DNA of 64,000 nt, taken from Petrocella atlantisensis (GTDB lineage Bacteria; Bacillota; Clostridia; Lachnospirales; Vallitaleaceae). Location of the stretch: positions 2,414,001 to 2,478,000 of the forward strand of contig NZ_LR130778.1 in assembly GCF_900538275.1 (NCBI RefSeq), written 5' to 3'. Below are positions 35,852-46,135 of this stretch, one piece after another. Made by a program: the position numbers and the translations under genes. The notes under the pieces are model-generated. The model saw nothing but the letters and a program-made list of their open reading frames with translations. It was not told the DNA's origin and made no database searches. Each line of letters starts with the position of its first letter. Within the stretch, counting starts at the first letter, position 1.

Positions 35852-37264
35852 ATGGCAACAATTGTAAAAATGCCTCAACGGGGTCTTTCGGAAGAAAGTG
35901 CATTATTGGCAGAATGGCATGTGAAAGTTGGCGATCAAGTCTCAGTCGGTGATTTACTATTTGTAATTGAGACAGACAAAACGACATTTGAAGTGGAGTC
36001 TGAAGTTAGCGGGACCGTACTAAATGTATTGTATAAAGAATATGATGAAGTCCCGGTACAAGAAGCAGTATGTATTATCGGTGAAGCAGATGAAGTCGTG
36101 GACCTATCAGAATATCAACAAGAGGCTATTTCAAGTGGAGCCAATTCGAATACACCAGCTACTCCAGAGGCAGAGACAATAGATGAAAAACTTCCAGTAG
36201 GAAAAAGTGATGCTTTTGACGGGGTCGTTGTGGATGACACTAAAAATACAAAAGCGAAAATCTCTCCAAGGGCAAAAGCATTGGCCTTGAAAAAAGGCAT
36301 AGATTACCGTCAGGCAAGCGCGAGCGGTCCGGAAGGTAGAATCATTGAACCAGACATCATAAGCATGTTAGAATCAGGCCCATTTGTGAGTTCTGCTGCT
36401 AGAGACGGGTATTATGGTCTGGAAATAGGTAAGAATCAAGAAACAGGATTAGGAACCGGCCTAGGACAGAGAATCACAACAAATGACCTTGAAATAAGAC
36501 AAGATGAATCTTTGAAGAAAGTCCCGGAAAAACCATTCATGGGTTCATCAGATGATCATCATATTGAAAAGAAATTTGAGAGTGTCAAATTGTCTCAAAC
36601 TAGAAAAGTCATATCAAAAAACATGCTAAAATCACTGGAAACCACAGCCCAACTCACGCTTAACGCATCATTTGATGCAACAGCGCTATTAGAATACAGA
36701 CAACAGATCAAAGATCGAAATGAATCCATGAATCTTAGCAATATCTCTATTAATGATATGATTTTATTTGCAGTATCCCGTACAGTGAAAAACCATAAAG
36801 CTCTTAATGCTCATTTATTAGGCGACGAAATGCATCTTTATGAACATGTCCATCTGGGTGTTGCCGTGGATACAGATCGAGGCCTTATGGTACCGACACT
36901 ATCTTATTGTGATATGAAGTCATTGGATGTTATTTCTAAAGAGTTAAGAGTCTTAGCGTCTGAATGTAGAGAAGGCACAATCAATCCGGATCATCTTAGA
37001 GGCGGCACATTTACCGTTACAAATCTAGGCAGTCTAGGTATAGAATCCTTCACACCAATACTGAATGCGCCTCAAACAGGCATCCTAGGTGTTGGTACCA
37101 TAGTGAACATGCCTAAAGAAGTACAAGGGAAAATCGTCTTATACCCCTCTATGGTCTTATCTTTAACGATGGATCATAGAGCATTAGATGGCGCAGCAGC
37201 AGCAAGATTCTTGAAAGAACTTAGAGAAAATCTTGAGAAATTTAGCCTTTTGTTAGCAATGTAA
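35852..37264 (+). CDS. dihydrolipoamide acyltransferase, E2 of a 2-oxoacid or acetoin-type dehydrogenase
   Basis: 470 residues from ATG 35852, after TAGGAGGAAGCTT; the ATG at 35798 precedes that site. Residues about 1-77 are one lipoyl domain, with the modified Lys in ETDKTTFEVES. Residues about 130-165 are a peripheral subunit-binding domain (ISPRAKALALKKGID, SGPEGRIIEPDI). After a linker, about 245-470 is the acyltransferase core, ending in LTMDHRALDGAAAARFL with catalytic His and Asp. One lipoyl domain and a simple core fit pyruvate or acetoin-type complexes. The E3 and E1 genes follow in the same operon. Confidence 0.92.
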   Translation: MATIVKMPQRGLSEESALLAEWHVKVGDQVSVGDLLFVIETDKTTFEVESEVSGTVLNVLYKEYDEVPVQEAVCIIGEADEVVDLSEYQQEAISSGANSNTPATPEAETIDEKLPVGKSDAFDGVVVDDTKNTKAKISPRAKALALKKGIDYRQASASGPEGRIIEPDIISMLESGPFVSSAARDGYYGLEIGKNQETGLGTGLGQRITTNDLEIRQDESLKKVPEKPFMGSSDDHHIEKKFESVKLSQTRKVISKNMLKSLETTAQLTLNASFDATALLEYRQQIKDRNESMNLSNISINDMILFAVSRTVKNHKALNAHLLGDEMHLYEHVHLGVAVDTDRGLMVPTLSYCDMKSLDVISKELRVLASECREGTINPDHLRGGTFTVTNLGSLGIESFTPILNAPQTGILGVGTIVNMPKEVQGKIVLYPSMVLSLTMDHRALDGAAAARFLKELRENLEKFSLLLAM

Positions 37265-37285
37265 ACCATATAGGAGAGTGAACAC

Positions 37286-38647
37286 ATGTTATATGATCTA
37301 ATTGTCATAGGTGGTGGTCCGGCAGGTTATTTGGCAGCAGAAAGAGCGGGCCATGCTGGTTTAAAAGTTTTACTAATCGAGAAAAACAAGGTGGGTGGTG
37401 TATGTTTAAATGAAGGTTGTATTCCTTCAAAAACATTACTACATTCAGCGAAAGTACTTGATTATGCAAAGTATGGTGGGAAGTATGGTGTCAAATGTGA
37501 CGCTATAGAATATGACCATAAGTTTGTTGTAGCCAGAAAAAACAAAGTCGTAAATACACTGGTAAGCGGCATAAAAATGAAGTTGAAAATGAATAAAGTA
37601 ACACTGGTAGAGGGGCAAGCCATGATTCTCGAACGGACTTTAGAAGGCTTCAAAGTTCAAGTTCAAGAAGAGATTTATATTGGAAAAAGAATGTTGATAG
37701 CGACAGGTTCAACATCCATTATTCCACCCATACCGGGCGTAGAAGCAGGTATGAAAAAAGGTTTTGTATTAACGAACAAAGAGATACTGGATCTGGAGAT
37801 TATTCCAAAGAAACTTGTTGTAATCGGTGGTGGTGTCATTGGTCTTGAAATGGCATCTTATTACAACTCTATTGGCAGTCAAGTGACCGTCATAGAAATG
37901 CTAAGTAAGATTGCAGGTGGCACCGATCATGACATCTCAAAACTGTTAATGAAGCATTACGAGAAAAAGGGCATTGAATTCAAACTCGAATCCAAGGTTA
38001 CCAGGTTGACAGATACACAAGTTATATACGAAGCCGATGGTGTAGAGCATCAAGTCGACTGTGACAAAGTCCTTATGAGCATTGGAAGAAGGCCAGTCAC
38101 TACCGGATATGGTCTTGAAAACATAGGTGTCGAACTGGACCGAGGTGCCATCAAAGTGGATGAACAAGGCAGAACCAATGTTGTGAATATCTATGCAGCA
38201 GGTGATGTCAATGGAAAATCCATGTTGGCACATACAGCCTACCGTGAAGCAGAAGTCTGTGTGAACAACATACTTGGTAAAAAAGATGTGATGCGGTATC
38301 ATGCCATACCTAATGTAATCTACACAAATCCAGAAGTGGCTACCGTTGGAGAGACAGAAGAGACAGCTAAAGAAAAAGGTATGGATTATAGTGTAACAAC
38401 ACTAAAAATGAACTACAGTGGAAGATATGTGGCAGAAAATGATGATGGAGACGGTATTTGTAAGGTGCTGATTGATAAGAAGTACAACAGACTTATTGGT
38501 GTACATATGATTGGTAATCCATCTTCAGAGATTATTTTTGGTGTTTCATTAATGATAGAAACAGAAATGAAAATCGATGATATTAAAGAGTTAGTATTTC
38601 CCCATCCAACAGTAAGTGAAATCTTACGAGAAAATATATTCAGTTAA
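37286..38647 (+). CDS. dihydrolipoyl dehydrogenase (E3)
   Basis: 453 residues, ATG after TAGGAGAGTGAACAC. FAD-binding LIVIGGGPAGYLAAERAGHA, the redox disulfide GGVCLNEGCIPSKTLLHSA, NAD-binding VVIGGGVIGLEMASYYNSIG, the second FAD site INIYAAGDVNG-like NVVNIYAAGDVNGKSMLAH and the C-terminal catalytic FPHPTVSEIL are all present. It reoxidises the E2 dihydrolipoyl group with NAD. It has no N-terminal lipoyl domain, which some acetoin-complex E3 proteins carry. Confidence 0.95.
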   Translation: MLYDLIVIGGGPAGYLAAERAGHAGLKVLLIEKNKVGGVCLNEGCIPSKTLLHSAKVLDYAKYGGKYGVKCDAIEYDHKFVVARKNKVVNTLVSGIKMKLKMNKVTLVEGQAMILERTLEGFKVQVQEEIYIGKRMLIATGSTSIIPPIPGVEAGMKKGFVLTNKEILDLEIIPKKLVVIGGGVIGLEMASYYNSIGSQVTVIEMLSKIAGGTDHDISKLLMKHYEKKGIEFKLESKVTRLTDTQVIYEADGVEHQVDCDKVLMSIGRRPVTTGYGLENIGVELDRGAIKVDEQGRTNVVNIYAAGDVNGKSMLAHTAYREAEVCVNNILGKKDVMRYHAIPNVIYTNPEVATVGETEETAKEKGMDYSVTTLKMNYSGRYVAENDDGDGICKVLIDKKYNRLIGVHMIGNPSSEIIFGVSLMIETEMKIDDIKELVFPHPTVSEILRENIFS

Positions 38648-38693
38648 GAACTCAAAATAATCAATCTATTTGGAAAAAACAGGAGGAAGTAAA

Positions 38694-41165
38694 ATGCCGA
38701 AAGGTCAAGTAATAAAACCAGAAGAAGTGCGTAAACCGGGTGTCCTAAAATTCAATGACATTGTATTAAACCAATATCAAAAAACAATCAAAGATGAGAA
38801 AGAAAACTTTACAAAAGATGAATTTTTAAGAATCTACAGAGACATGTTGTATATACGACAATTTGAAGATATGTTGTTTGAACTGCGTGCAAATAAGCAA
38901 TGGAAAGGCGTAGAATACCAATATTCCGGACCTGCTCATTTGTATACCGGTCAAGAAGCGGCAGCGGTTGGTCAAGCCTTTATTCTGGACAAGGATGACT
39001 TTACTTTTGGCTCTCATAGAAGTCATGGTGAGATCATTGCAAAAGGCTTGTCTTGTATTGTAAAGCTTGAAGATGATGAACTTATGACGATTATGAATGA
39101 TGTTTTTGAAGGGTCCATCATTGGCCCTGTAAAAGATCAACAGAAGGATACAGAAGATGTTAGAGCTTTAGCCGTCGACTTTTTGTTTTATGGGATTATG
39201 GCGGAACTATTCGGTCGTAAAACTGGATTTGCACAAGGTTTAGGTAACTCCATGCATGCTTTCTTCACACCTTTTGGTGTCTATCCGAACAACGCCATCG
39301 TTGGTGGATCTGCACCTATCGCTATGGGTGCGGCCTTGTATAAGAAAATAAACAAGAAAAAAGGGATCTGTATTTCTAATTCAGGAGATGGCTCACTGGG
39401 TTGCGGACCGGTATGGGAAGCTATGAACATGGCATCCATGGATCAAATGAACGAATTATGGGATGATGCCTACAAAGGTGGGTTACCTATTATCTTTAAT
39501 TTCTTTAACAATCAATATGGTATGGGTGGTCAAACAAACGGCGAAACAATGGCTTACGGAATCTTGGCACGTGTGGGTGCCGGTATCAACCCGGATCAGA
39601 TGCATGCAGAGCGCGTGGACGGGTATAATCCATTAGCGGTTATTGATGTAATGAAGAGAAAGAAAAAGATCATAGAAGAAAACAAAGGCCCTGTTTTACT
39701 GGATATCGTTACGTACCGTACAGGTGGTCACTCAGCTTCTGACCCAGGACCTTATCGATCAAAAGAAGAAGTAGAAGCATGGATGGAAGTAGATTCCATA
39801 AAAGTGTTTAAAGAAGAGCTGGTACGTGAACAAGTGGCTACAACAGATGAGATCCTTGCAATAGAAAAAGAAGTCGAAGACGTTCTGATTAAGAATCTAA
39901 AATTAGCAATTGACGATGAAATATCACCAAGAATGGATTTTCTAAAAGAACCGGATGCAATCGAAAAATTCATGTTTTCAAACCAAAGTATAGAAAAAAT
40001 GGATGACCGAGCATGCGAAGTCTTAATGCCTCTAGAAGAAAACCCAAGAGTGCGTAAAATAGCAAAGAAAGAACGGGTCGGGATCATTGATGGTAAAGAA
40101 GTATCAAAACTAAAAACCTTATCATTACGAGACGGCTTATTTGAATCCATAATCCATAAGTTCTATACAGACCCAACATTAATCGCTTATGGCGAAGACA
40201 ACAGAGATTGGGGCGGGGCTTTTGCTGTCTACCAAGGACTTACAGAAGCCATTCCTTACCACAGAATGTTCAATTCACCCATATCAGAAGCAGCCATTGT
40301 AGGATCAGCTGTGGGTTATGCGATGTGTGGTGGCCGTATTATCGTTGAACTCATGTATTGCGATTTCATGGGAAGAGCAGGAGATGAGATCTTTAATCAA
40401 CTTGCAAAATGGCAAAGCATGAGTGCAGGCGTTCTTAAGATGCCAGTTGTTCTTAGAGTATCTGTTGGTTCAAAATATGGGGCACAGCATTCACAGGACT
40501 GGACGGCATTAACGGCACATGTTCCCGGATTGAAAGTTGTCTATCCGGTAACACCCTATGACGCAAAAGGTCTCATGAACAGCGCCTTAAATGGCACAGA
40601 TCCGGTTGTATTTTTTGAAAGTCAAAAACTCTATGATATAGGCGAGATGTTCCAACTTGACGGTGTTCCGGAGACCAACTACGAGATCGTCATTGGAGAA
40701 CCGGATATTAAACGTGAAGGTAGTGACATCACCATTTTAACAATTGGCGCTACTTTATATAAAGCCATTGAAGCAGCAGAAATATTAGAAGAACAATATG
40801 GTATATCAGCAGAAGTTATTGATGCCAGATCTGTTGTACCCTTTAATTATGAAAAGGTGCTTGCTTCAGTCAAGAAAACAGGCAGGATTCTCTTATCCAG
40901 CGATGCGTGTGAAAGAGGTTCTGCATTAGAAGATATGGCTAGGAACATTACGGAGATGGCATTTGATGATCTAGATGCACCACCAGTTGTCGTAGGTGCC
41001 AAAAACTGGATCACACCATGTTATGAACTTGAGAACGAGTTTTTCCCACAAGCGGATTGGATGATTGATGCCATACATCAAAAAATTATGCCAATAAAAG
41101 GGTATACACCAAAGCAAAACTTTACAAAATTAGAACAGTTAAGAAAGGAAAAGCTTGGAGTGTAA
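38694..41165 (+). CDS. fused alpha-beta E1 of a TPP-dependent 2-oxoacid/acetoin dehydrogenase
   Basis: 823 residues from ATG 38694, after CAGGAGGAAGTAAA. Residues about 1-450 are the alpha part: HLYTGQEAAAVGQAFIL, FGSHRSHGEIIAKGLS, the TPP motif SGDGSLGCGPVWEAMNMA ... NNQYGMGGQ and TYRTGGHSASDPGPYR. Residues about 475-823 are the beta part: YGEDNRDWGGAFAVYQGLTE, FNSPISEAAIVGSAVGYAMC and PVVVGAKNWITPCYELE. In most Firmicutes these are two proteins. An extra segment in the alpha part (about 115-160, FEGSIIGPVKDQQ) is unusual. The substrate could be a 2-oxoacid, acetoin or another alpha-ketol; the sequence does not settle it. The sugar-island context favours a carbohydrate-derived substrate. Confidence 0.9.
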   Translation: MPKGQVIKPEEVRKPGVLKFNDIVLNQYQKTIKDEKENFTKDEFLRIYRDMLYIRQFEDMLFELRANKQWKGVEYQYSGPAHLYTGQEAAAVGQAFILDKDDFTFGSHRSHGEIIAKGLSCIVKLEDDELMTIMNDVFEGSIIGPVKDQQKDTEDVRALAVDFLFYGIMAELFGRKTGFAQGLGNSMHAFFTPFGVYPNNAIVGGSAPIAMGAALYKKINKKKGICISNSGDGSLGCGPVWEAMNMASMDQMNELWDDAYKGGLPIIFNFFNNQYGMGGQTNGETMAYGILARVGAGINPDQMHAERVDGYNPLAVIDVMKRKKKIIEENKGPVLLDIVTYRTGGHSASDPGPYRSKEEVEAWMEVDSIKVFKEELVREQVATTDEILAIEKEVEDVLIKNLKLAIDDEISPRMDFLKEPDAIEKFMFSNQSIEKMDDRACEVLMPLEENPRVRKIAKKERVGIIDGKEVSKLKTLSLRDGLFESIIHKFYTDPTLIAYGEDNRDWGGAFAVYQGLTEAIPYHRMFNSPISEAAIVGSAVGYAMCGGRIIVELMYCDFMGRAGDEIFNQLAKWQSMSAGVLKMPVVLRVSVGSKYGAQHSQDWTALTAHVPGLKVVYPVTPYDAKGLMNSALNGTDPVVFFESQKLYDIGEMFQLDGVPETNYEIVIGEPDIKREGSDITILTIGATLYKAIEAAEILEEQYGISAEVIDARSVVPFNYEKVLASVKKTGRILLSSDACERGSALEDMARNITEMAFDDLDAPPVVVGAKNWITPCYELENEFFPQADWMIDAIHQKIMPIKGYTPKQNFTKLEQLRKEKLGV

Positions 41166-41183
41166 TTTCAAGTAGGTTTAAAA

Positions 41184-41837
41184 ATGAATATTTATCTAGA
41201 TACGGCAGATGTCAATGAAATAAAGAAATACTTTGATTTGGGAATTGTTGCAGGGGTAACGACCAACCCGACGATTATTTCCAGAACAGGCAAAGAATTC
41301 ATCACCGTCATTAATGAGATCGTTGAGATTGTAAAAGGTCTACCTGTGAATGCAGAAGTGATTAGTTTGGACGCAGAGGGTATGATTACAGAAGGTAGAG
41401 AATTAGCAGCACTAAATCCAAGTATCGTGGTTAAGATTCCGATGTGTATGGAAGGTCTAAGAGCGGTAAAAGTGTTATCAGATGAAGGCATCACAACGAA
41501 TGTAACCTTAGTCTTTTCCGTAACACAAGCTTTGATGGCAGCACGAGCAGGTGCCACATATGTCAGCTCCTTCCTTGGAAGGGTAGATGATGTGGGCGGG
41601 GATGGCATTGCCTTGATTCAAGATGTTATAACCATCTTCAAAGAGTATGGTATCAAGAGTAAAGTTATAGCAGCTTCCGTACGTCACATGGGCCATGTCA
41701 TCGGTTGTGCAAAAGCAGGCGTGGATATTTGTACAATTCCTTCTTCATTAATTCCGAGTATGGCCAATCACCCTTTAACAACCCAAGGATTAAATCAGTT
41801 CTTGGAAGACTGGAAAAAAGTACCAACAAAAAAATAA
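41184..41837 (+). CDS. small transaldolase / fructose-6-phosphate aldolase-like protein
   Basis: 217 residues, ATG 18 bases after the E1 stop, with a weak AGGT site. Family features: MNIYLDTADVNEIKKYFDLG, AGVTTNPTIISRTGKEF, the Schiff-base strand SIVVKIPMCMEGLRAV, TNVTLVFSVTQALMAARAGA and VSSFLGRVDD. The C-terminal helix reads FLEDWKKV. It is only distantly similar to the transaldolase at 10900. Its place behind a TPP dehydrogenase suggests that aldol cleavage and oxidative cleavage are steps of one pathway. Confidence 0.9.
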   Translation: MNIYLDTADVNEIKKYFDLGIVAGVTTNPTIISRTGKEFITVINEIVEIVKGLPVNAEVISLDAEGMITEGRELAALNPSIVVKIPMCMEGLRAVKVLSDEGITTNVTLVFSVTQALMAARAGATYVSSFLGRVDDVGGDGIALIQDVITIFKEYGIKSKVIAASVRHMGHVIGCAKAGVDICTIPSSLIPSMANHPLTTQGLNQFLEDWKKVPTKK

Positions 41838-41869
41838 GGTTATAAAGAATTCAATTAAAAAACATATAA

Positions 41870-41917
41870 GGAACTAGGTGCTGATATCTGAGTAGGGTTG
41901 AAGCAACCTAGTTTCTT
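41870..41917 (+). terminator. probable terminator of the E2-E3-E1-transaldolase operon
   Basis: GGAACTAGGT (41870-41879) pairs with ACCTAGTTTC (41906-41915), one G-T pair, then TTGTAT. The loop is long and the T run short. Confidence 0.5.
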
Positions 41918-41933
41918 GTATAAAAAACTTTTT

Positions 41934-41962
41934 TTGACAGATATAATCAGACAAACTATAAT
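41934..41962 (+). promoter_or_regulatory. consensus promoter of rsgA
   Basis: TTGACA (41934-41939), a 17-base spacer and TATAAT (41957-41962): a perfect sigma-A promoter. Confidence 0.85.
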
Positions 41963-42036
41963 TTAGGATAGCGGTATTTACCAACTAAGTATACATATAC
42001 AAGGAAGGTAAGATCAAAGGGTAGGAGGAGAAGAAC

Positions 42037-43116
42037 TTGAGTAAGATAGATATGCAGGATTTAGGTCTTAGCCAAAGATTTATGACAGAGGCTTCATTAT
42101 ATGAGGATTTACATATTGGCCGAGTTATATCACAGAACAAAAATCTATATAAGGTTATAACAGATCATGGTGAAATCACGGCAGAGATTTCAGGAAAGTT
42201 TCGATTTGAAGTTACAACGATGTCAGCCTATCCGGCAGTTGGGGATTTTGTTATGCTGGACCGAGATGAGGACGCCAGTGGGCATGCAATCATTCACAAA
42301 GTGCTGACAAGAAAAAGTGCTTTTATTAGAAAAGCAGCAGGCACATCTCAAAATGAACAAGTCGTTGCTACGAACATTGATGCAGTATTTATTTGTATGT
42401 CTTTAAACAATGATTTTAATCTAAGAAGGGTTGAGCGTTACCTTGGGATTGCATGGGATAGTGGCGCAGTTCCGGTCATCGTACTTACCAAAGCCGACTT
42501 GTGCGATACACTTGAAGAGAAACTGGCAGATATAAATACTATAGCCTATGGTGTGGATGTCCTTGTGACTTCAAGTATAAGTGAGGATGGTTATGAATCT
42601 GTAAAAAATTACTTAGAAGTCGGTAAAACCATAGCCTTCATAGGATCATCCGGTGTAGGCAAGTCTACTCTGATTAATAAGCTTATAGGTGAAGATAGAT
42701 TCATCACCAAAGAAATAAGAGATGATGATAAGGGTAGACATGGGAGTACCAGGCGAGAGCTTGTGGTGCTTCCAAGTGGTGGTATTGTGATTGATACGCC
42801 GGGTATGAGAGAAATCGGTCTAGACAGTGTGGATCTCTCAAAAACCTTTGCGGATATTGATGAACTCTCGGCAAAGTGCAAGTTTAATGATTGCACGCAC
42901 ACTAAGGAACCAAGCTGTGCGGTACAAGAAGCGGTGCGTGATGGTGTATTAAGTGAAGAACGACTCCTTAGTTATATAAAATTAAAAAAAGAAGCCAAAT
43001 ATGACGGTCTTAATTCAAAACAGATTGAGACAGAAAAGCTAACAACCATGTTCAAAGATGTCGGTGGCATGAAAAATGCACGCAAGTGGATGAAAGAGAA
43101 AGATAAAAGAAATTAA
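42037..43116 (+). CDS. rsgA: ribosome small subunit-dependent GTPase A
   Basis: 359 residues from TTG 42037, 8 bases after AGGAGG; ATG 42052 is too far from that site. An N-terminal OB-fold (about 20-90) is followed by a circularly permuted GTPase with VVLTKADLC (G4) before GSSGVGKSTLINKLIG (G1) and DTPGMREIGL (G3). The C-terminal zinc finger reads CKFNDCTHTKEPSCAV. RsgA helps late 30S subunit assembly. It is monocistronic with its own consensus promoter and unrelated to the neighbouring islands. Confidence 0.95.
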   Translation: MSKIDMQDLGLSQRFMTEASLYEDLHIGRVISQNKNLYKVITDHGEITAEISGKFRFEVTTMSAYPAVGDFVMLDRDEDASGHAIIHKVLTRKSAFIRKAAGTSQNEQVVATNIDAVFICMSLNNDFNLRRVERYLGIAWDSGAVPVIVLTKADLCDTLEEKLADINTIAYGVDVLVTSSISEDGYESVKNYLEVGKTIAFIGSSGVGKSTLINKLIGEDRFITKEIRDDDKGRHGSTRRELVVLPSGGIVIDTPGMREIGLDSVDLSKTFADIDELSAKCKFNDCTHTKEPSCAVQEAVRDGVLSEERLLSYIKLKKEAKYDGLNSKQIETEKLTTMFKDVGGMKNARKWMKEKDKRN

Positions 43117-43129
43117 GATTATGTCAAAA

Positions 43130-43150
43130 ATAATATTTTCATATTATCTT
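43130..43150. terminator. small hairpin between rsgA and the convergent antiporter
   Basis: ATAATAT (43130-43136) pairs with ATATTAT (43141-43147), then CTTTTTC on the plus side and TTTTTGAC on the minus side. It could serve both genes. Confidence 0.5.
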
Positions 43151-44325
43151 TTTCTTGTCAATAATCTAGTATGGGTATAATCAATACCGATGGCTCCAAT
43201 AGGTGCGGTGATTAGGATAGCAAGTACTGCAACTGTTAGGATGGTATTACCTGCATCGACACCAGCGGATAAGGGAATAGCACCAATGGCAGCTTGAACG
43301 GTTGCTTTTGGCAAATAAGCAATGGAACAAAACAGACGCTCTTTTAGATTGAGTTTTGTTTTTATTAGGCTTAAGTTAACACCGAGTATTCTTAGAACCA
43401 AGGCACCAAGTACGAGTAGAATGGATTTTGGACCTGCGCCGGATAAAGCGTTAATGTCTACAGCAGCACCCACAAGCACAAAAAGCATGATTTCTGCACC
43501 CACCCATATTTTTGAGAATTTACCCATGAGGCGCTTTGCAGTCACTTCGTTGGTCTTCAAAATAGTGGCGCCCAGTGCCATCACAGCAAGTAATCCTGAC
43601 ATCGGAACATAGGGTTTCATAATCGTTTCAAGGGTTACAAAAATAAATGAAGCACTTAATAGGATCAGTACTTTGAGCGTATCTCTTAAATGCATGATTT
43701 TGAACATCTCAACTAAGATTAGTCCGGTAGCAATACCAAGGAAAGAACCTATAACAATTGAAATCGGTACATTCAACAAAGTCGTAGAACTGAAACCTTC
43801 ACCTTGGTATATGCCCATAAGAGAAGTGAATAAAACAATGACATAGATATCATCCACAGACGCACCGGCCATAATTAATTGTGGGATGCTTTTATGCTTA
43901 CCATAACCGGATTCCATGAGATGAAGCATTCTTGGAACAATGATAGCAGGAGAAACAGCAGCGAGTACAGTTCCCATAAGGGCCGCTTCTATATAAGTGA
44001 TGTTAAGGAGCAAAGGTGCAAGTAAGGTTACGGCAATGATTTCAAGCGTAGCGGGTACAAAGCACATGAGAATAGCAGGTCGCCCAACTTTTTTAAGATC
44101 GTTGATATCAATAGATAGACCGGCTCTTGTTAAGATGACAATAAGTGCAATCTCTCTTAAGTCGGAAGAAATGTTGAGAATATCCGGGGATATCAGATTG
44201 AACATATGAGGGCCTAGTAAAATACCGGTAAAAATCATACCCATTAAACCGGGTATTTTCAATTTGTTAAGAATGCCGCTAAGTGAAAAACCTATAATTA
44301 AAATAAGTGATAGACTAAATAACAT
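43144..44325 (-). CDS. cation/proton antiporter (CPA family) under fluoride control
   Basis: 393 residues from ATG 44325, after AAAGGAGATTTAATC. A longer reading from 44538 would run through the riboswitch and is rejected. About 12 membrane segments. The family signature includes PGLMGMIFTGILLGPHMFNL near the N-terminus, VILTRAGLSIDINDLKKVGR, and the ion-site region AGASVDDIYVIVLFTS with adjacent Asp residues. A fluoride riboswitch lies in its leader, and antiporters of this family are a known class under fluoride riboswitches. It may expel fluoride or correct ion and proton balance during fluoride stress; transport of fluoride itself is not shown. Confidence 0.88.
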   Translation of the reverse strand: MLFSLSLILIIGFSLSGILNKLKIPGLMGMIFTGILLGPHMFNLISPDILNISSDLREIALIVILTRAGLSIDINDLKKVGRPAILMCFVPATLEIIAVTLLAPLLLNITYIEAALMGTVLAAVSPAIIVPRMLHLMESGYGKHKSIPQLIMAGASVDDIYVIVLFTSLMGIYQGEGFSSTTLLNVPISIVIGSFLGIATGLILVEMFKIMHLRDTLKVLILLSASFIFVTLETIMKPYVPMSGLLAVMALGATILKTNEVTAKRLMGKFSKIWVGAEIMLFVLVGAAVDINALSGAGPKSILLVLGALVLRILGVNLSLIKTKLNLKERLFCSIAYLPKATVQAAIGAIPLSAGVDAGNTILTVAVLAILITAPIGAIGIDYTHTRLLTRKR

Positions 44326-44348
44326 GATTAAATCTCCTTTGAAAAACA

Positions 44349-44394
44349 ATAAAAAAGTTGATGTGCCTCTGAAAATTACAGAAGTCATCAACTT
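44349..44394 (-). terminator. terminator of the fluoride riboswitch
   Basis: On the minus strand AAGTTGATG (44394-44386) pairs with CATCAACTT (44363-44355), followed by TTTTTTATTG. The 5' arm is the same GATGAC segment the aptamer needs, so fluoride binding should prevent termination (ON switch). Confidence 0.88.
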
Positions 44395-44440
44395 AATAAG
44401 CGGTTTTAGCATGATGCTAAGGGAGAACCTCATTCCCGAA
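44377..44440 (-). promoter_or_regulatory. fluoride (crcB) riboswitch aptamer
   Basis: Read on the minus strand: GGGAATGAGGTTCTCCC, a variable hairpin TTAGCATCATGCTAA, AACCGC, and TTGATGACTTCTGTA. These match the crcB motif in order: the GATGAGG-type 5' stem, the AANCNGCC joining strand and the GATGRCCTCTAC-type 3' segment that forms the pseudoknot. The aptamer begins at about the predicted transcription start. A terminator overlapping the 3' segment forms the expression platform. Confidence 0.9.
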
Positions 44441-44444
44441 ATGT

Positions 44445-44473
44445 ATTCTAGCACAAAGTAATTATGATTACAA
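44445..44473 (-). promoter_or_regulatory. promoter of the fluoride riboswitch/antiporter transcript
   Basis: On the minus strand TTGTAA (44473-44468), 17 bases and TAGAAT (44450-44445), placing the start at the first aptamer bases. Confidence 0.75.
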
Positions 44474-45991
<1,518 letters not shown>

Positions 45992-46047
45992 GAAAAGAGA
46001 AATAAATCCAGCCGGCAAGCATAGAATTTATTTCCCTTTATCAATTG

Positions 46048-46063
46048 GATGGCTAAAGCCATC
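46048..46063 (+). other. intercistronic hairpin between nifH and nifI1
   Basis: GATGGCT (46048-46054) pairs with AGCCATC (46057-46063). AAATAAAT-type arms just upstream (about 46001-46035) can also pair. A processing or partial termination site is plausible. Confidence 0.5.
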
Positions 46064-46135
46064 TGTGAGCAGTGCTCATTTATAGTATATCAAATTAATC
46101 ATAATGTGTAAAACGAATCTAAGGAGGCTATAACT

